Positions 32,606-41,250 of a stretch of DNA of 57,385 bases are shown here, one piece after another. Source of the stretch: Alcanivorax nanhaiticus. GTDB lineage: Bacteria; Pseudomonadota; Gammaproteobacteria; Pseudomonadales; Alcanivoracaceae. The position numbers were made by a program, and so were the translations under genes. Position 1 is the first letter of the stretch. Each line of letters begins with the position of its first letter. The notes under the pieces are model-generated. The model ran no database searches. It was not told the DNA's origin and saw nothing but the letters and a program-made list of their open reading frames with translations. The stretch is from NCBI RefSeq assembly GCF_000756665.1, contig NZ_ARXV01000021.1, positions 1 to 57,385 on the forward strand, written 5' to 3'.

Positions 32606-33748
32606 ATGAGCATCTATAGCACTCTGACCCCGGAACAATTTGACGCCATCGGCCAGGAACTGGACGCGATCCGTAACCGTGAGATTGCGGACCTGGGCGA
32701 GAAAGACGAGAAGTACATCCGTAACCTGATCAAGCGCCAGCGTCAGCTGGAAGTGGCTGGGCGAGGCCTGTTGATGGTTGGCTTCCTGCCGCCTGCCTGG
32801 CTGGCCGGTGTGGCCTGTTTGTCTGCGGCAAAGATTCTCGACAATATGGAAATCGGCCATAACGTGATGCACGGCCAGTACGACTGGATGGGTGACAAGA
32901 ACATCAGCTCCCGGAATTTTGATTGGGACAACACCTGTACCAATACTGCCTGGAAGCAAACCCATAACTATGAGCATCACACCTACACCAACGTGCTCGA
33001 TAAGGATCATGATATCGGCTACGGCATTTTGCGCATGTCCGACGAGCAGGAGTGGGAGCCCCGTTTCCTTCTCAACCCGATTCTTGCGGTGATTCTGTCC
33101 ACCTTCTTCCAGCATTTTGTTGCGGTTCAGAGCCTCAAGCTTGAGGACTATCTGATCTACAAGACCAAGACCAAGGAAGAGCTGAAGGCGGAGTTCAAGC
33201 CGACCTGGAAGAAAATGCGTAAACAGCTGGTGAAAGATTACCTGATGTTCCCGGCACTGGCGGGACCGTTTGCGCCATTCGTCTTTGCCGGCAATGTGGC
33301 CGCCAACCTGGCCCGGAATCTGTGGTCTTCACAGGTGATCTTCAATGGCCACTTCCCGGAAGAGGTAGAGCAATTCCCGGAATCCGTGCTGCAGGACGAA
33401 TCCCGTGGCCATTGGTACGTTCGCCAGATGCTGGGTTCGGCCAATTTTGAAGGGGGTCGCCTTATGCACATCATGAGTGGCAACCTCAGTTTCCAGATTG
33501 AGCACCATCTGTTCCCGGATATCCCGGCACACCGTTACGCGAAGATCTCCCCGGAAGTGAAGGCGATCTGCGAGAAGTATGGTTTGCCCTACAACACGGG
33601 CTCTTTCATGCGCCAGTCCCTGAGTGTCTGGAAGCGTATCGTCAAGCTGTCATTGCCCGGCAAAGGCAAGGGTAGTGACAAGGGCTTGCGCGGAAAAGTG
33701 GTGTCACTGATGGGTGAATCACAGTCAGCTGTACGCAAGGCCGCGTGA
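32606..33748 (+). CDS. desB: Membrane acyl-CoA delta-9 desaturase
   Basis: 380 residues with hydrophobic segments and three histidine boxes: HNVMH (85-89), HNYEHH (120-125) and the late QIEHH (His300-301). These bind two iron atoms that insert a double bond into an acyl chain. The protein follows desC by 33 bases with AAGGAG before the ATG, so the two form an operon under the divergent TetR regulator. DesB-type enzymes act on acyl-CoA, often from exogenous fatty acids; the position of the double bond is inferred from the family. Confidence 0.9.
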   Translation: MSIYSTLTPEQFDAIGQELDAIRNREIADLGEKDEKYIRNLIKRQRQLEVAGRGLLMVGFLPPAWLAGVACLSAAKILDNMEIGHNVMHGQYDWMGDKNISSRNFDWDNTCTNTAWKQTHNYEHHTYTNVLDKDHDIGYGILRMSDEQEWEPRFLLNPILAVILSTFFQHFVAVQSLKLEDYLIYKTKTKEELKAEFKPTWKKMRKQLVKDYLMFPALAGPFAPFVFAGNVAANLARNLWSSQVIFNGHFPEEVEQFPESVLQDESRGHWYVRQMLGSANFEGGRLMHIMSGNLSFQIEHHLFPDIPAHRYAKISPEVKAICEKYGLPYNTGSFMRQSLSVWKRIVKLSLPGKGKGSDKGLRGKVVSLMGESQSAVRKAA

Positions 33749-33815
33749 CCCGGTAGTCAGTTTCCATGAGCACCCGGTAGCGGCCGGTAGCTGGTTCCGG
33801 CCCTGCCATCCTTAT

Positions 33816-33850
33816 GCTACTCTCGATCCATTCGAGAGTAGCTTTTTTTA
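33816..33850 (+). terminator. Intrinsic terminator of the desCB operon
   Basis: The perfect stem GCTACTCTCG...CGAGAGTAGC is followed by TTTTTTTA. It lies 68 bases after the desB stop. Confidence 0.9.
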
Positions 33851-33918
33851 TTTTGGAAACCGGTGTCTGGCAATTGTCAGTGGATGGGCCGGTTTTCCTG
33901 AGGGGAACAGGCAAACGC

Positions 33919-34935
33919 ATGGCAGAAATGACGGATTCCGGTGTGCTGCTGCGCATGGCCTATAAGGCCATGATCAACGCCGGTATTGATGCCGATGCCG
34001 TTTTGGCAGAAGTCGGGCTCGACAAATCCATTCTTCAGGTGCCGGATCTGCGCACCCCCCACGACGCTCAGGAATGGTTCTGGCAGGCACTGGAAAAAGT
34101 GTCCGGTGATGAGCATATCGGGCTTCATCTGGGTGAACATATCCCCGTCTATAAAGGCCAAGTCCTCGAGTACCTGTTTCTTTCCAGTCCGACCTTCGGC
34201 GAGGGCGTCAAGCGAGCCCTGGATTACCAGCGGCTTCTCTCTGACGCGGCCCAGGGTGAATTGTTTGAGGAAGGCGATCGGGTTTTTCTCAAGCAGATGA
34301 TCTGGAGCAAGCGACTCAGTCACCTTAATGAGTGCATGATGATGGGAGTCATCAAGTTCTTCCGGTTCGTCACCGATGGTGCTTTCGAGCCACTGGAAAT
34401 TCACTTTGGCCATTCTCCCCACGCGGACCTTAACGAGTATCAGCGTCTGTTTGACTGCAGTGTAAAATTCGATATGCCCAGCGTGGGCATGTACTTCGAT
34501 GCCTCTGTGATGACGTTGCCCTCCGCCCATCACGAGCCTGAACTGCTTCAGTTGCATGAACAGCTGGCCAGCGAGCAGGTAGCCAGGCTGGAAAAACAGG
34601 ATCTGGTGGCCCAGGTGAATCGCTTGATTGGCGAGTTGCTGGAATCCGGTCACGCGAATCTGGAAGAAGTGGCCGAGCGCCTCGGTATCAAGGCCCGGCA
34701 GTTGCGTACACGTCTGGCGGACGCAGGCACCAACTTTAACCAGCTGGTGGCAGATTATCGTTGCCGTCTGGCCAAGCGCTTATTGGCAGGTACGGATGAA
34801 TCCATTGATGAGATTGTCTACCTGACCGGCTTTTCTGAACCCTCTACCTTTTACCGCGCTTTCAAACGCTGGGTCGGCATGACGCCGATTGAATACCGAA
34901 AGCTCAAGGCGGAAGAAGATGCCGCTGCCGGTTGA
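33919..34935 (+). CDS. AraC-family transcriptional regulator
   Basis: 338 residues. The N-terminal half matches the arabinose-binding-like domain of the OruR/ArgR-type group (GLDKSILQVPDLRTPHDAQEWFW, HIGLHLGEHIPV). The C-terminal AraC DNA-binding domain has two helix-turn-helix units, the second with EIVYLTGFSEPSTFYRAFKRWVGMTPIEYR. The ATG at 33919 has AGGGGAA upstream and gives the usual length; the frame starts 105 bases earlier inside the desCB terminator. Ligand unknown. Relatives often control alkane, fatty acid or alcohol degradation genes, but no target is obvious here. Confidence 0.88.
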   Translation: MAEMTDSGVLLRMAYKAMINAGIDADAVLAEVGLDKSILQVPDLRTPHDAQEWFWQALEKVSGDEHIGLHLGEHIPVYKGQVLEYLFLSSPTFGEGVKRALDYQRLLSDAAQGELFEEGDRVFLKQMIWSKRLSHLNECMMMGVIKFFRFVTDGAFEPLEIHFGHSPHADLNEYQRLFDCSVKFDMPSVGMYFDASVMTLPSAHHEPELLQLHEQLASEQVARLEKQDLVAQVNRLIGELLESGHANLEEVAERLGIKARQLRTRLADAGTNFNQLVADYRCRLAKRLLAGTDESIDEIVYLTGFSEPSTFYRAFKRWVGMTPIEYRKLKAEEDAAAG

Positions 34936-35034
34936 GTCGGTCAGGCGTGAAAATTGCTGGTGCAAAGAGGCGCGTTCAGCGCCTTTTTGCTGTCTGCGTT
35001 GCCAGACGATCCTTCTAGGTTACTGGAGATTGCT

Positions 35035-35316
35035 TTGAAAGCATTTATGCGAAAACTGTGCTCACCGATTCTTGCCTTGTTTGAGGGCGAGGACGATACG
35101 GTTTATGTGTATAGACCCTCACACCGCAAGATCCTTGTCGCAGTGGCGGTTTTGTTCCTGATCCTGTCGTCGGGCTCATTGGCGATGACATTGTCATCGG
35201 GGCTGGCAGGGGGTGTTATTCCTGCTGTTTTCTTTGGTGGAGCGGGGCTGGTGTGTGTGATCGTGGCTTGGTTGGGGAGTGATCAGGCCGTGGCCAGGAT
35301 CTGGAAGAATCGATAG
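35035..35316 (+). CDS. Small conserved membrane protein
   Basis: 93 residues from a TTG at 35035, which has GGAG six bases upstream; the ATG at 35047 is the alternative. The start (MRKLCSPILALFEGEDDTVYVYRPSHRKIL) is polar and is followed by two membrane segments and a short basic tail. Similar small proteins seem familiar from Pseudomonas, but I know no function for them. It follows the AraC gene by about 100 bases. Confidence 0.6.
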   Translation: MKAFMRKLCSPILALFEGEDDTVYVYRPSHRKILVAVAVLFLILSSGSLAMTLSSGLAGGVIPAVFFGGAGLVCVIVAWLGSDQAVARIWKNR

Positions 35317-35388
35317 CTCAGAAATAGGCTGATTGGATTAAGAAAGGTCAAAAAATTTCCGGGCTTCTACATGTCTACGAAGCCGCCG

Positions 35389-35741
35389 TAGGAGCGGACG
35401 TTCGGCTGCGATCCGAGCTTGAGCGAGGTAAAAATTTCAGAAATACGTTTAGCAATCTGGAATGCGATCTTGCACTGCGATCCGCCCAGCGAGGTGCTAA
35501 AGTTGAGCTGGCAGGACCTTTCCGAAGGGGGCAGGCTCCGCCCCCACAGTGTGTCCCACAGCGTTGTTGCCAGCGATTAACCCTTGCCGTTCCAGCTCTC
35601 TCCTCCCGTGAGTTCATATTCACGCAGAAAGGCTATTTTTCGCGGTCCCACCCGGAAGGCATAACAAACGCTCCCACGGCGAGTGGACTTCAGCGTTTGG
35701 GCGAGCTGCTGCACCTGTGGGAGCGGCGGTTCCGCCGCGAA
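35389..35741. repeat. REP sequences in the 35.3-36.1 kb spacer
   Basis: GTAGGAGCGGACGTTCGGCT (35389) and TGTGGGAGCGGCGGTTCCGC (35716-35741) are two REP units in the same direction. The 790-base gap 35317-36107 contains these, the CACAGAG hairpin at 35907-35979 and the tRNA terminator, but no believable protein gene. Confidence 0.65.
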
Positions 35742-35906
35742 ATGCCTTGCCAGGCGCTACCGCGCATCGTGGCCGAACGTCCACTCCCACAACACCCTCA
35801 AACCAAGCGGTCACTGAACGGCAGGGCGTCTTTGCCAGCGGCACAGCCCGCGTTTTCCGATGCTTCCCGCTGGCGGCGCGACAACCCACATCGTTAAAGA
35901 GTGATT

Positions 35907-35979
35907 TACCACAGAGCACACAAGGTCCACAGAGAAAAACCTGTCTTTCCTCAGTGAACCCTGTGCCCTCTGTGGTGAA
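35907..35979. repeat. CACAGAG/CTCTGTG intergenic palindrome
   Basis: ACCACAGAGCACACAAGG on the left and CTGTGCCCTCTGTGGT on the right form an imperfect hairpin. The right half is nearly identical to 21203-21233. Similar palindromes are common between genes in related gammaproteobacteria. Confidence 0.6.
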
Positions 35980-36073
35980 AATGCTTTTGATTCTGGTCTG
36001 GGAACACGCTGCCAGCGACGCTACGGCAAAGGGGGGGATTAAATCAGGCTTTCCCGGAAATCCGCGATGAGCA

Positions 36074-36100
36074 TAAAAAAAGCCCTGACGAGTCAGGGCT
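36074..36100 (-). terminator. Terminator of tRNA-Ser
   Basis: On the minus strand AGCCCTGAC-TC-GTCAGGGCT is followed by seven U residues, eight bases after the tRNA 3' CCA. Confidence 0.9.
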
Positions 36101-36107
36101 TTTTATT

Positions 36108-36195
36108 TGGCGGTGAGGGAGGGATTCGAACCCTCGATACGTTTCCGTATACACACTTTCCAGGCGTGCTCCTTCGGCCACTCGGACACCTCACC
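36108..36195 (-). tRNA. tRNA-Ser (anticodon GGA)
   Basis: 88 nt including an encoded CCA end. Acceptor stem GGTGAGG pairs with CCTCACC and the discriminator is G, as serine tRNAs require. The anticodon loop is CTGGAAA, giving GGA, which reads UCC and UCU. A long variable arm (TATACGGAAACGTAT) and the TTCGAAT T-loop are present. It is a single gene with its own terminator. Confidence 0.95.
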
Positions 36196-36336
36196 TTAAA
36201 CTGATTCCACTGCGAGACAGTGGTGGAGCATGGCTTCTGGCCGAATGCCTTGCTCACACTTGAGGGCGCGTAGAGTACCGGAGGGTGGGGAAGCTGGCAA
36301 GTGCTGGAGGGCCGGTTGTTCAGGGTTTGAGCAATT

Positions 36337-36774
36337 TTATACCCGGGCCAGGTAGGCGCCGCTGAATTCGCATACGGTTTTGCCGTCAGCGCCACAGCCG
36401 ATAGCGGTAATACGAAGAGACGCTTTGCCGCGGTGTTGCAGTCGTTCTTCAAAGCGTTGGCGTTGCTCGGTGGTGACGGTAATGCGCAGATCCGTATCCA
36501 GGGGAAGGGTGTATTTGAGCTGGGTTTCGACCGCAACCACATCGGCGGGGTGCCCGCAGTGATGGGCCAGTAGCGTGGTCAGGCCCCAACCCGCCAGGGT
36601 CAACAGAGCGGATTGGCTGCCCGCAAAAAAGGTGCCCTTGTCATTATGGTTGGGGCCGATGGGGGCAGTTACTGTGAGTGTATAGCCATCAAACTCCGTG
36701 AACTGAAAGTGCAGGTGACGGGTCAGGGGAATGGCGTCACGCACCTGATTGGCCAGGGCTTCCAGTGTGATCAT
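36337..36774 (-). CDS. YiiD C-terminal-domain thioesterase-like protein
   Basis: 145 residues of the hot-dog thioesterase-like domain found at the C-terminus of E. coli YiiD. HNDKGTFFAGSQSALLTLAGWGL is the characteristic segment, with Asn, Asp and Gln positions of the presumed active site. It probably hydrolyses an acyl thioester, but the substrate is unknown. Its ATG overlaps the stop of the YdjA-like gene by four bases (ATGA), so both are translated from one message. Confidence 0.85.
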   Translation of the reverse strand: MITLEALANQVRDAIPLTRHLHFQFTEFDGYTLTVTAPIGPNHNDKGTFFAGSQSALLTLAGWGLTTLLAHHCGHPADVVAVETQLKYTLPLDTDLRITVTTEQRQRFEERLQHRGKASLRITAIGCGADGKTVCEFSGAYLARV

Positions 36775-37328
36775 GGCAGCTCGCGGATAAAGTCAGCAGG
36801 CGATTCATCCGGCAGGCTTTTGAGGCTGCTGGCAGGTGTGCCCAGATACACATAGGCGATGACTTGATCCTTGGGCTGGAAACCCAGCATGCCTTTGGCG
36901 AGATCGGAGTTGGCCATGGCTCCGGTGCGCCACATGGCGCCTATGCCCAGTTCGTAGGCCGCCAGCATCATGTTTTGTACCGATGCTCCAACCGCCAGCA
37001 TCTGTTCCCAGGCGGGAATCTTGTGGTTTTCCGTGATTTCAGCCACCGCCACAATAATAGTGGGGGCGCGCAAGGCCTTGTTACGGGCAATCTCGCGGGT
37101 GCGCTGATCGGCTTCGGGTTGTCCTTCCAGCAGCTGGGCTTCCATGATGTCACCGAGCCGTTCCCGTTGATCACCGCTCAACACGATAAAGCGCCACGGG
37201 CGCAGCAGACCGTGGTCTGGAGCGCGGATGGCGGCCTGCAGCAACAGATCCAGCTGGCTATCACTGGGGCCTGGCTCCTGGAGACGAGGGCTTGAAACGC
37301 GAGTGGTAAGGGCGGTGATGGTATCCAT
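36771..37328 (-). CDS. YdjA-type nitroreductase
   Basis: 185 residues, the compact nitroreductase form. Features: RVSSPRLQEPGPSDSQLDLLLQAAIRAPDHGLLRPWRF at the FMN site, and GASVQNMMLAAYELGIGAMWRTG, the conserved YdjA core. It binds FMN as a dimer and reduces nitro or related groups. GGGAG precedes the ATG. First gene of a two-gene unit with the thioesterase-like protein. Confidence 0.88.
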   Translation of the reverse strand: MDTITALTTRVSSPRLQEPGPSDSQLDLLLQAAIRAPDHGLLRPWRFIVLSGDQRERLGDIMEAQLLEGQPEADQRTREIARNKALRAPTIIVAVAEITENHKIPAWEQMLAVGASVQNMMLAAYELGIGAMWRTGAMANSDLAKGMLGFQPKDQVIAYVYLGTPASSLKSLPDESPADFIRELP

Positions 37329-37513
37329 TCATGGCTCCCGGTAAAGTGGCGGCAATGGTAGCCCGAAATGAAAATGAGTCCCACCCACCTCTTGATGGGA
37401 AGATGATCAAGGGTTGTGTCCGCTGGCGCGAACAGGCCTTAATCTGTGACGCTGGTCAGGCCAGTCTTTTTTCTTAGACGTTAAACCGCTAAGCTTCGCA
37501 AAAACTCCGTGAA

Positions 37514-39070
37514 ATGGTTCACATGACCTCCACGCCAAAGAAGAAAGCTCGCCGCCCGGTTGTTGGGCCCATGGAGCGGGCACGCCGACAGGCCAACTAC
37601 ATCCGTTTGCTTGCCTTTCTGGTGGCGGTGATGATGCTGGTCGTCGGGCTCAAACTGCAACTTTATCCCGAGATGTACCTGCTGGGTGTGGCGGGCCTGC
37701 TGGCCTATCCGCTGATTGCCCAGGGAGTACTGTTTGCTGCTGAACGGCGCGATATCCCTGAGTCGTCCGTGCACCAATGGCTGATGCAGATGGATGCCAT
37801 GGTGATCGGCATGACATGCGCATTGCTGCATTTTGCGCTGGTGCCCTCGTTAGTCCTGCTCATCATCGTGCATGCCAATGCGGTGACCAGCGGGGGGCTC
37901 AAATCCTGGGCGCTCAATTTGCTCATGACGACCATCGGCGCTCTGGTGATGGGGGCGGCGTTGGGCTTTCCCTATTTGTCACCAAGTGCGCCCATGCCCG
38001 TTCTGCTGACCGTAATTTCGCTGCTGGGGCTGGGTGTTTATGTGGGGGCTTCCTCGGCGTTTGCGCATTATCAGGCCCGTTATCTCAAACAGGCCCAGGA
38101 GCTGGTGCGTCGTCAGCAGCAGCAGGCGGTGGAACTGTCTCGTAAGTTGGCCAAATATTTGCCGCCACAGATCTGGGGTTCCATGTTTTCCGGCAAGCGT
38201 GATGCCAAGCTGGAGACTCGCCGCAAGCGCCTGACCGTCTTCTTTTCCGATATCAAAGGTTTCAGTGCTATCTCCGAAGAGTTGCCGCTGGAAACCCTGA
38301 CCAGCATGCTGAATACCTATCTCAGCGAGATGACCCGTATCGCACTGCGTCATGGCGGCACCATCGACAAATTCATCGGTGATGCGGTGATGGTGTTCTT
38401 TGGTGATCCAAAGAGTGAAGGCGCTATTGAGGATGCTTATCGCTGTGTGATGATGGGTATCGAGATGCAGGAGCAAATGAAGTTGTTGCGCCAGCGCTGG
38501 AAGCGAGAGGGCATCGATCACAAGCTGGAAATTCGTATCGGGATTAATACCGGGTACGCCACGGTGGGCAACTTCGGTACTGACTCTCGCATGGATTACA
38601 CGATCCTGGGAACGGATGTGAATCTTGCCAGCCGATTGGAATCTGCCTGCCGACCAGGTGGTGTGTTGATTTCTGAGGCGACACAGGAATTGGTGAAGGA
38701 CCGCATCCAGTGCCGCAATATGGGCGATATTCAGGTCAAGGGTTTCAACCGGCCCATCCCTGTCTATGAAGCCATGGGTGCGAAGAAAGATGCCGGTGCC
38801 AAGAACCGTTATGTCTCTGCGCAAACAACCGGGTTTGGTATCCACCTGGATGTGGAACGCATCCGCAATTTTGACAAGAACACAATCCTTAAAACCCTGG
38901 CCCGCTCTGCCACCGAGCTGAAGAAGGAAATTGCCGTATCCGTTGACTATGAAGCTGAAGGGTTCAGCCTGCATGTGGATAGTGATGCCATCAAGAAGCG
39001 GGAGCGTGACCGGATCATCGAGATGATGGGACGGGCTGCGAAACGGGTGCAGACGCAGGTTCGGGTTTGA
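37514..39070 (+). CDS. Class III adenylate cyclase with MASE2 membrane domain, CyaB-like
   Basis: 518 residues. Residues about 25-190 hold several membrane helices in the MASE2 sensor pattern; a short helix leads to the cyclase domain (about 240-420). Metal-binding Asp246 (FFSDIKGF) and Asp290 (FIGDAVMVFFG), adenine-selecting Lys286 and Asp368, and transition-state Asn370 and Arg374 are all present, so it should make cAMP. A C-terminal region of about 90 residues (DVERIRNFDKN...) follows. Layout matches Pseudomonas CyaB, the main cAMP source that drives Vfr-dependent genes. No strong ribosome site is seen at 37514; the ATG at 37523 is possible. Confidence 0.9.
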   Translation: MVHMTSTPKKKARRPVVGPMERARRQANYIRLLAFLVAVMMLVVGLKLQLYPEMYLLGVAGLLAYPLIAQGVLFAAERRDIPESSVHQWLMQMDAMVIGMTCALLHFALVPSLVLLIIVHANAVTSGGLKSWALNLLMTTIGALVMGAALGFPYLSPSAPMPVLLTVISLLGLGVYVGASSAFAHYQARYLKQAQELVRRQQQQAVELSRKLAKYLPPQIWGSMFSGKRDAKLETRRKRLTVFFSDIKGFSAISEELPLETLTSMLNTYLSEMTRIALRHGGTIDKFIGDAVMVFFGDPKSEGAIEDAYRCVMMGIEMQEQMKLLRQRWKREGIDHKLEIRIGINTGYATVGNFGTDSRMDYTILGTDVNLASRLESACRPGGVLISEATQELVKDRIQCRNMGDIQVKGFNRPIPVYEAMGAKKDAGAKNRYVSAQTTGFGIHLDVERIRNFDKNTILKTLARSATELKKEIAVSVDYEAEGFSLHVDSDAIKKRERDRIIEMMGRAAKRVQTQVRV

Positions 39071-39075
39071 AGACG

Positions 39076-39464
39076 GAAGCGAGTAACGAGTAACGAGTTT
39101 CGAAAGTCAATTTAAACCCCTCGCAGGAAAGCGTTTTCGGGTTTGCTCTTCGAAACTCGAAACTCGAAACTCGAAACTCGAAACTCGAAACTCGAAACTC
39201 GAAACTCGAAACTCGAAACTCGAAACTCGAAACTCGAAACTCGAAACTCGAAACTCGAAACTCGAAACTCGAAACTCGAAACTCGAAACTCGAAACTCGA
39301 AACTCGAAACTCGAAACTCGAAACTCGAAACTCGAAACTCGAAACTCGAAACTCGAAACTCGAAACTCGAAACTCGAAACTCGAAACTCGAAACTCGAAA
39401 CTCGAAACTCGAAACTCGAAACTCGAAACTCGAAACTCGAAACTCGAAACTCGTTACTAGCTTC
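39076..39464. repeat. Heptamer-family element between convergent genes
   Basis: Left arm GAAGCGAGTAACGAG (39076-39090) and right arm CTCGTTACTAGCTTC (to 39464) are inverted repeats with one mismatch. Between them lie a short unique part (39105-39150) and the heptamer array. The element begins five bases after the adenylate cyclase stop and ends four bases before the beta-helix gene stop. Its left end is closely related to 9031-9060. Confidence 0.8.
39151..39451. repeat. Tandem array: 43 perfect copies of a 7-bp unit
   Basis: 301 bases of CGAAACT repeated exactly 43 times, with phase kept in every line and no variant copy. A 105-residue open frame (LETRNSK repeated) runs through it only because the unit is a multiple of seven with no stop; it is not a credible gene. 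Such perfect arrays change length by slippage, so the copy number may vary between isolates or assemblies. Confidence 0.97.
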
Positions 39465-39468
39465 TATA

Positions 39469-41127
39469 TCAATTCAACGGATAACTGGTCCACCCATCCG
39501 TCCAGTTCTGCACGCTACCTGGCCGGATAGCACCCAGATAGGTGGCGGCTTCATCCCAGAATTCACCTTGGGGAATTGAGCTGGCACCGTTGCGAGCCGG
39601 GGAGCGGGCTGTGGGGGCAAAATCCGGGTGGGAAAGACTATAGGCATCCCGGGTAAGTAGTGGGTCCGTGCCGAACTGGGCGTTAACGGCGCTGCTCTGA
39701 AAATAGCGTCTTTCGTCGAAACCGCCGTCGTCGTCACTATCCAGATGTTCTGCATCGAAGAACGTCAGACCACGACTACCTACCCGGTGCACCATCATGC
39801 TGTTGAAACTCAATTGATTTGTGGCGATACGACCTACCGTTTCGCTCCCTTTCAGGTCGATGGTTTCGCCGGAGAAACCATCAATAATCATGTTATGAAA
39901 GTGTCCGCCCGTGCCGACCTTGAGAGTCATCGCGCGGTGGTATTTTTCATGGCTTCGCGGGCTGATCAAGGTAATGTTGTACAGAGTAGGCTCTGAGACC
40001 GGTGTGGCGAGCGGATTGGCTTTCAGGTTGTCTCCCTCGAAAGCATTATCGCCCACGTTGGGATGTTGCTGTGCCACCAGAAACTGCACATTGCCGCGCC
40101 AGCCCATGTCCCAATCGAGTGAGTCATCACCCGCGCCGGTAATGACAATGTGCTTGAGGTTGACGGTGCCCCCAAAGACTTCAATGCCATCGTCCAACGC
40201 ACGGTGAACCTGTACGTTGCGGATAATAGTATTGCTGCCGCAGCCACCCAGCGTCAGCCCGTTCAGTTCATTATTGGCGTATACCTCAAAACCCGCATAC
40301 TCGATGCGGGTGTATTCCATCACTCCGCAGGATGATTCTGCATCGCTGCCGCCAAACTGGCCGCGGGTATCACCATGGGGAACTCCTTCGATTTGGGCAT
40401 TGGCCACATTCACTGGCGCATTGCCAAGCAACACTACGCCACCCCAGTCTCCCGCAGTGCGGGTACCTGAAGCCTGGTTGCTGGTAAAGACGATGGGGGC
40501 GTTTTCCTGACCACGGGCAAACAGGGTGGCATCACGGGTAACCACCAGTGCCGAACCGGGCCGCCCCTCGATACGGGTTCCCGGTTCAATGGTCAGGCTG
40601 CTCCCGGCCTCTACGTAGACAATCCCCTCCAGAATCCAGGTGCTTTTGGCGGTCCAGGTATGCGTACCCGTTAGCGAACCTTTGACCACATGACGTCCAG
40701 CTAGCGCCTCATGGACGGGTTGGTAGCCAAAGTAGCCAATGATTCCGAGCATCACTACGGCGAGAGTGAGCCAGGCAGAAATGGCCCGGCGGCTTTGTCG
40801 TTGGCTTTGATTCGGCTTGTGCTGGTTCAGGGTTTCAGCAATGTCTGGATTGGTGATGGCGGGTGAAGGTGATGAACCGCCTGGACGTTTGTTAAGCAGC
40901 ACGCCGTCGCGGTTGGCTTGTTGCAGCTTGAGCCCCAGAGCGCGGATTTTGCGGTTGTCACTCTGTGTGGCTCGCTTGATGATCTCTGCGCGATACACAG
41001 GATCGTTTAACAGCGTATTGAAATGCACAAAGCGCAGACTGCTGTCGTTTTCCTGATCAAAGTTTTGTTTGAGTTGCCACAACAGCTCAACCAGCTGAGC
41101 ACGCGGCGACGATACTGCATCCACCAT
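39469..41127 (-). CDS. Single-pass membrane protein with exported beta-helix domain
   Basis: 552 residues, not recognised as a named family. Residues 1-112 are cytoplasmic-like and helical (LVELLWQLKQNFDQ..., NTLLNDPVYRAEIIKRATQSDN), 116-134 form one membrane segment, and from about 145 the sequence is a right-handed parallel beta-helix (WTAKSTWILEGIVYVEAGSSLTIEPGTRIEG, repeated I..V turns, GGVVLLGNAPVN). The exported part resembles surface proteins of marine bacteria that lack the cytoplasmic part. The inner-membrane anchor in the N-terminal third is unusual for that type. It may bind or sense a polysaccharide. Transcribed toward the cyclase. Confidence 0.7.
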   Translation of the reverse strand: MVDAVSSPRAQLVELLWQLKQNFDQENDSSLRFVHFNTLLNDPVYRAEIIKRATQSDNRKIRALGLKLQQANRDGVLLNKRPGGSSPSPAITNPDIAETLNQHKPNQSQRQSRRAISAWLTLAVVMLGIIGYFGYQPVHEALAGRHVVKGSLTGTHTWTAKSTWILEGIVYVEAGSSLTIEPGTRIEGRPGSALVVTRDATLFARGQENAPIVFTSNQASGTRTAGDWGGVVLLGNAPVNVANAQIEGVPHGDTRGQFGGSDAESSCGVMEYTRIEYAGFEVYANNELNGLTLGGCGSNTIIRNVQVHRALDDGIEVFGGTVNLKHIVITGAGDDSLDWDMGWRGNVQFLVAQQHPNVGDNAFEGDNLKANPLATPVSEPTLYNITLISPRSHEKYHRAMTLKVGTGGHFHNMIIDGFSGETIDLKGSETVGRIATNQLSFNSMMVHRVGSRGLTFFDAEHLDSDDDGGFDERRYFQSSAVNAQFGTDPLLTRDAYSLSHPDFAPTARSPARNGASSIPQGEFWDEAATYLGAIRPGSVQNWTDGWTSYPLN

Positions 41128-41203
41128 AAACCCCCCAAAATGGATTTGGCGAAAAATCGAATTGAGGGGAGAGTGTGTAAAAAGAAGATGACAGTAGTGT
41201 GAA

Positions 41204-41242
41204 CATTGCCACCGGTTTCAGGCTTGAATACCGGTGGCAATG
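41204..41242. terminator. 13-bp perfect inverted repeat downstream of alkJ
   Basis: CATTGCCACCGGT and ACCGGTGGCAATG enclose 13 bases, nine bases past the alkJ stop. The hairpin should be very stable but no U-tract follows, so it may be a 3' stabiliser or an atypical terminator. Confidence 0.5.
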
Positions 41243-41250
41243 AGGCTGGC

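Noticed and set aside
31742..33115. Minus-strand frame of 457 codons
   Set aside because: Opposite desC and desB, which have complete motifs and ribosome sites.
35375..35919. Short frames in the 35.3-36.1 kb spacer
   Set aside because: They run across REP hairpins, have no ribosome sites and no recognisable sequence.
37411..37443. GAACAGGCCTTAA resembling the window-end repeat
   Set aside because: Short imperfect match without arms; not enough to call an IS remnant.
39151..39451. CRISPR array
   Set aside because: The unit is 7 bp with no spacers and no cas genes are near.
39143..39460. 105-residue protein of repeated LETRNSK
   Set aside because: Pure product of the 7-bp array: 21 bases code for the same seven residues and no start signal or flanking conservation exists.
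41194..41205. GTAGTGTGAACA shared with the window ends
   Set aside because: Only 12 bases match and the flanks differ; it may be chance, and it overlaps the upstream flank of a hairpin.
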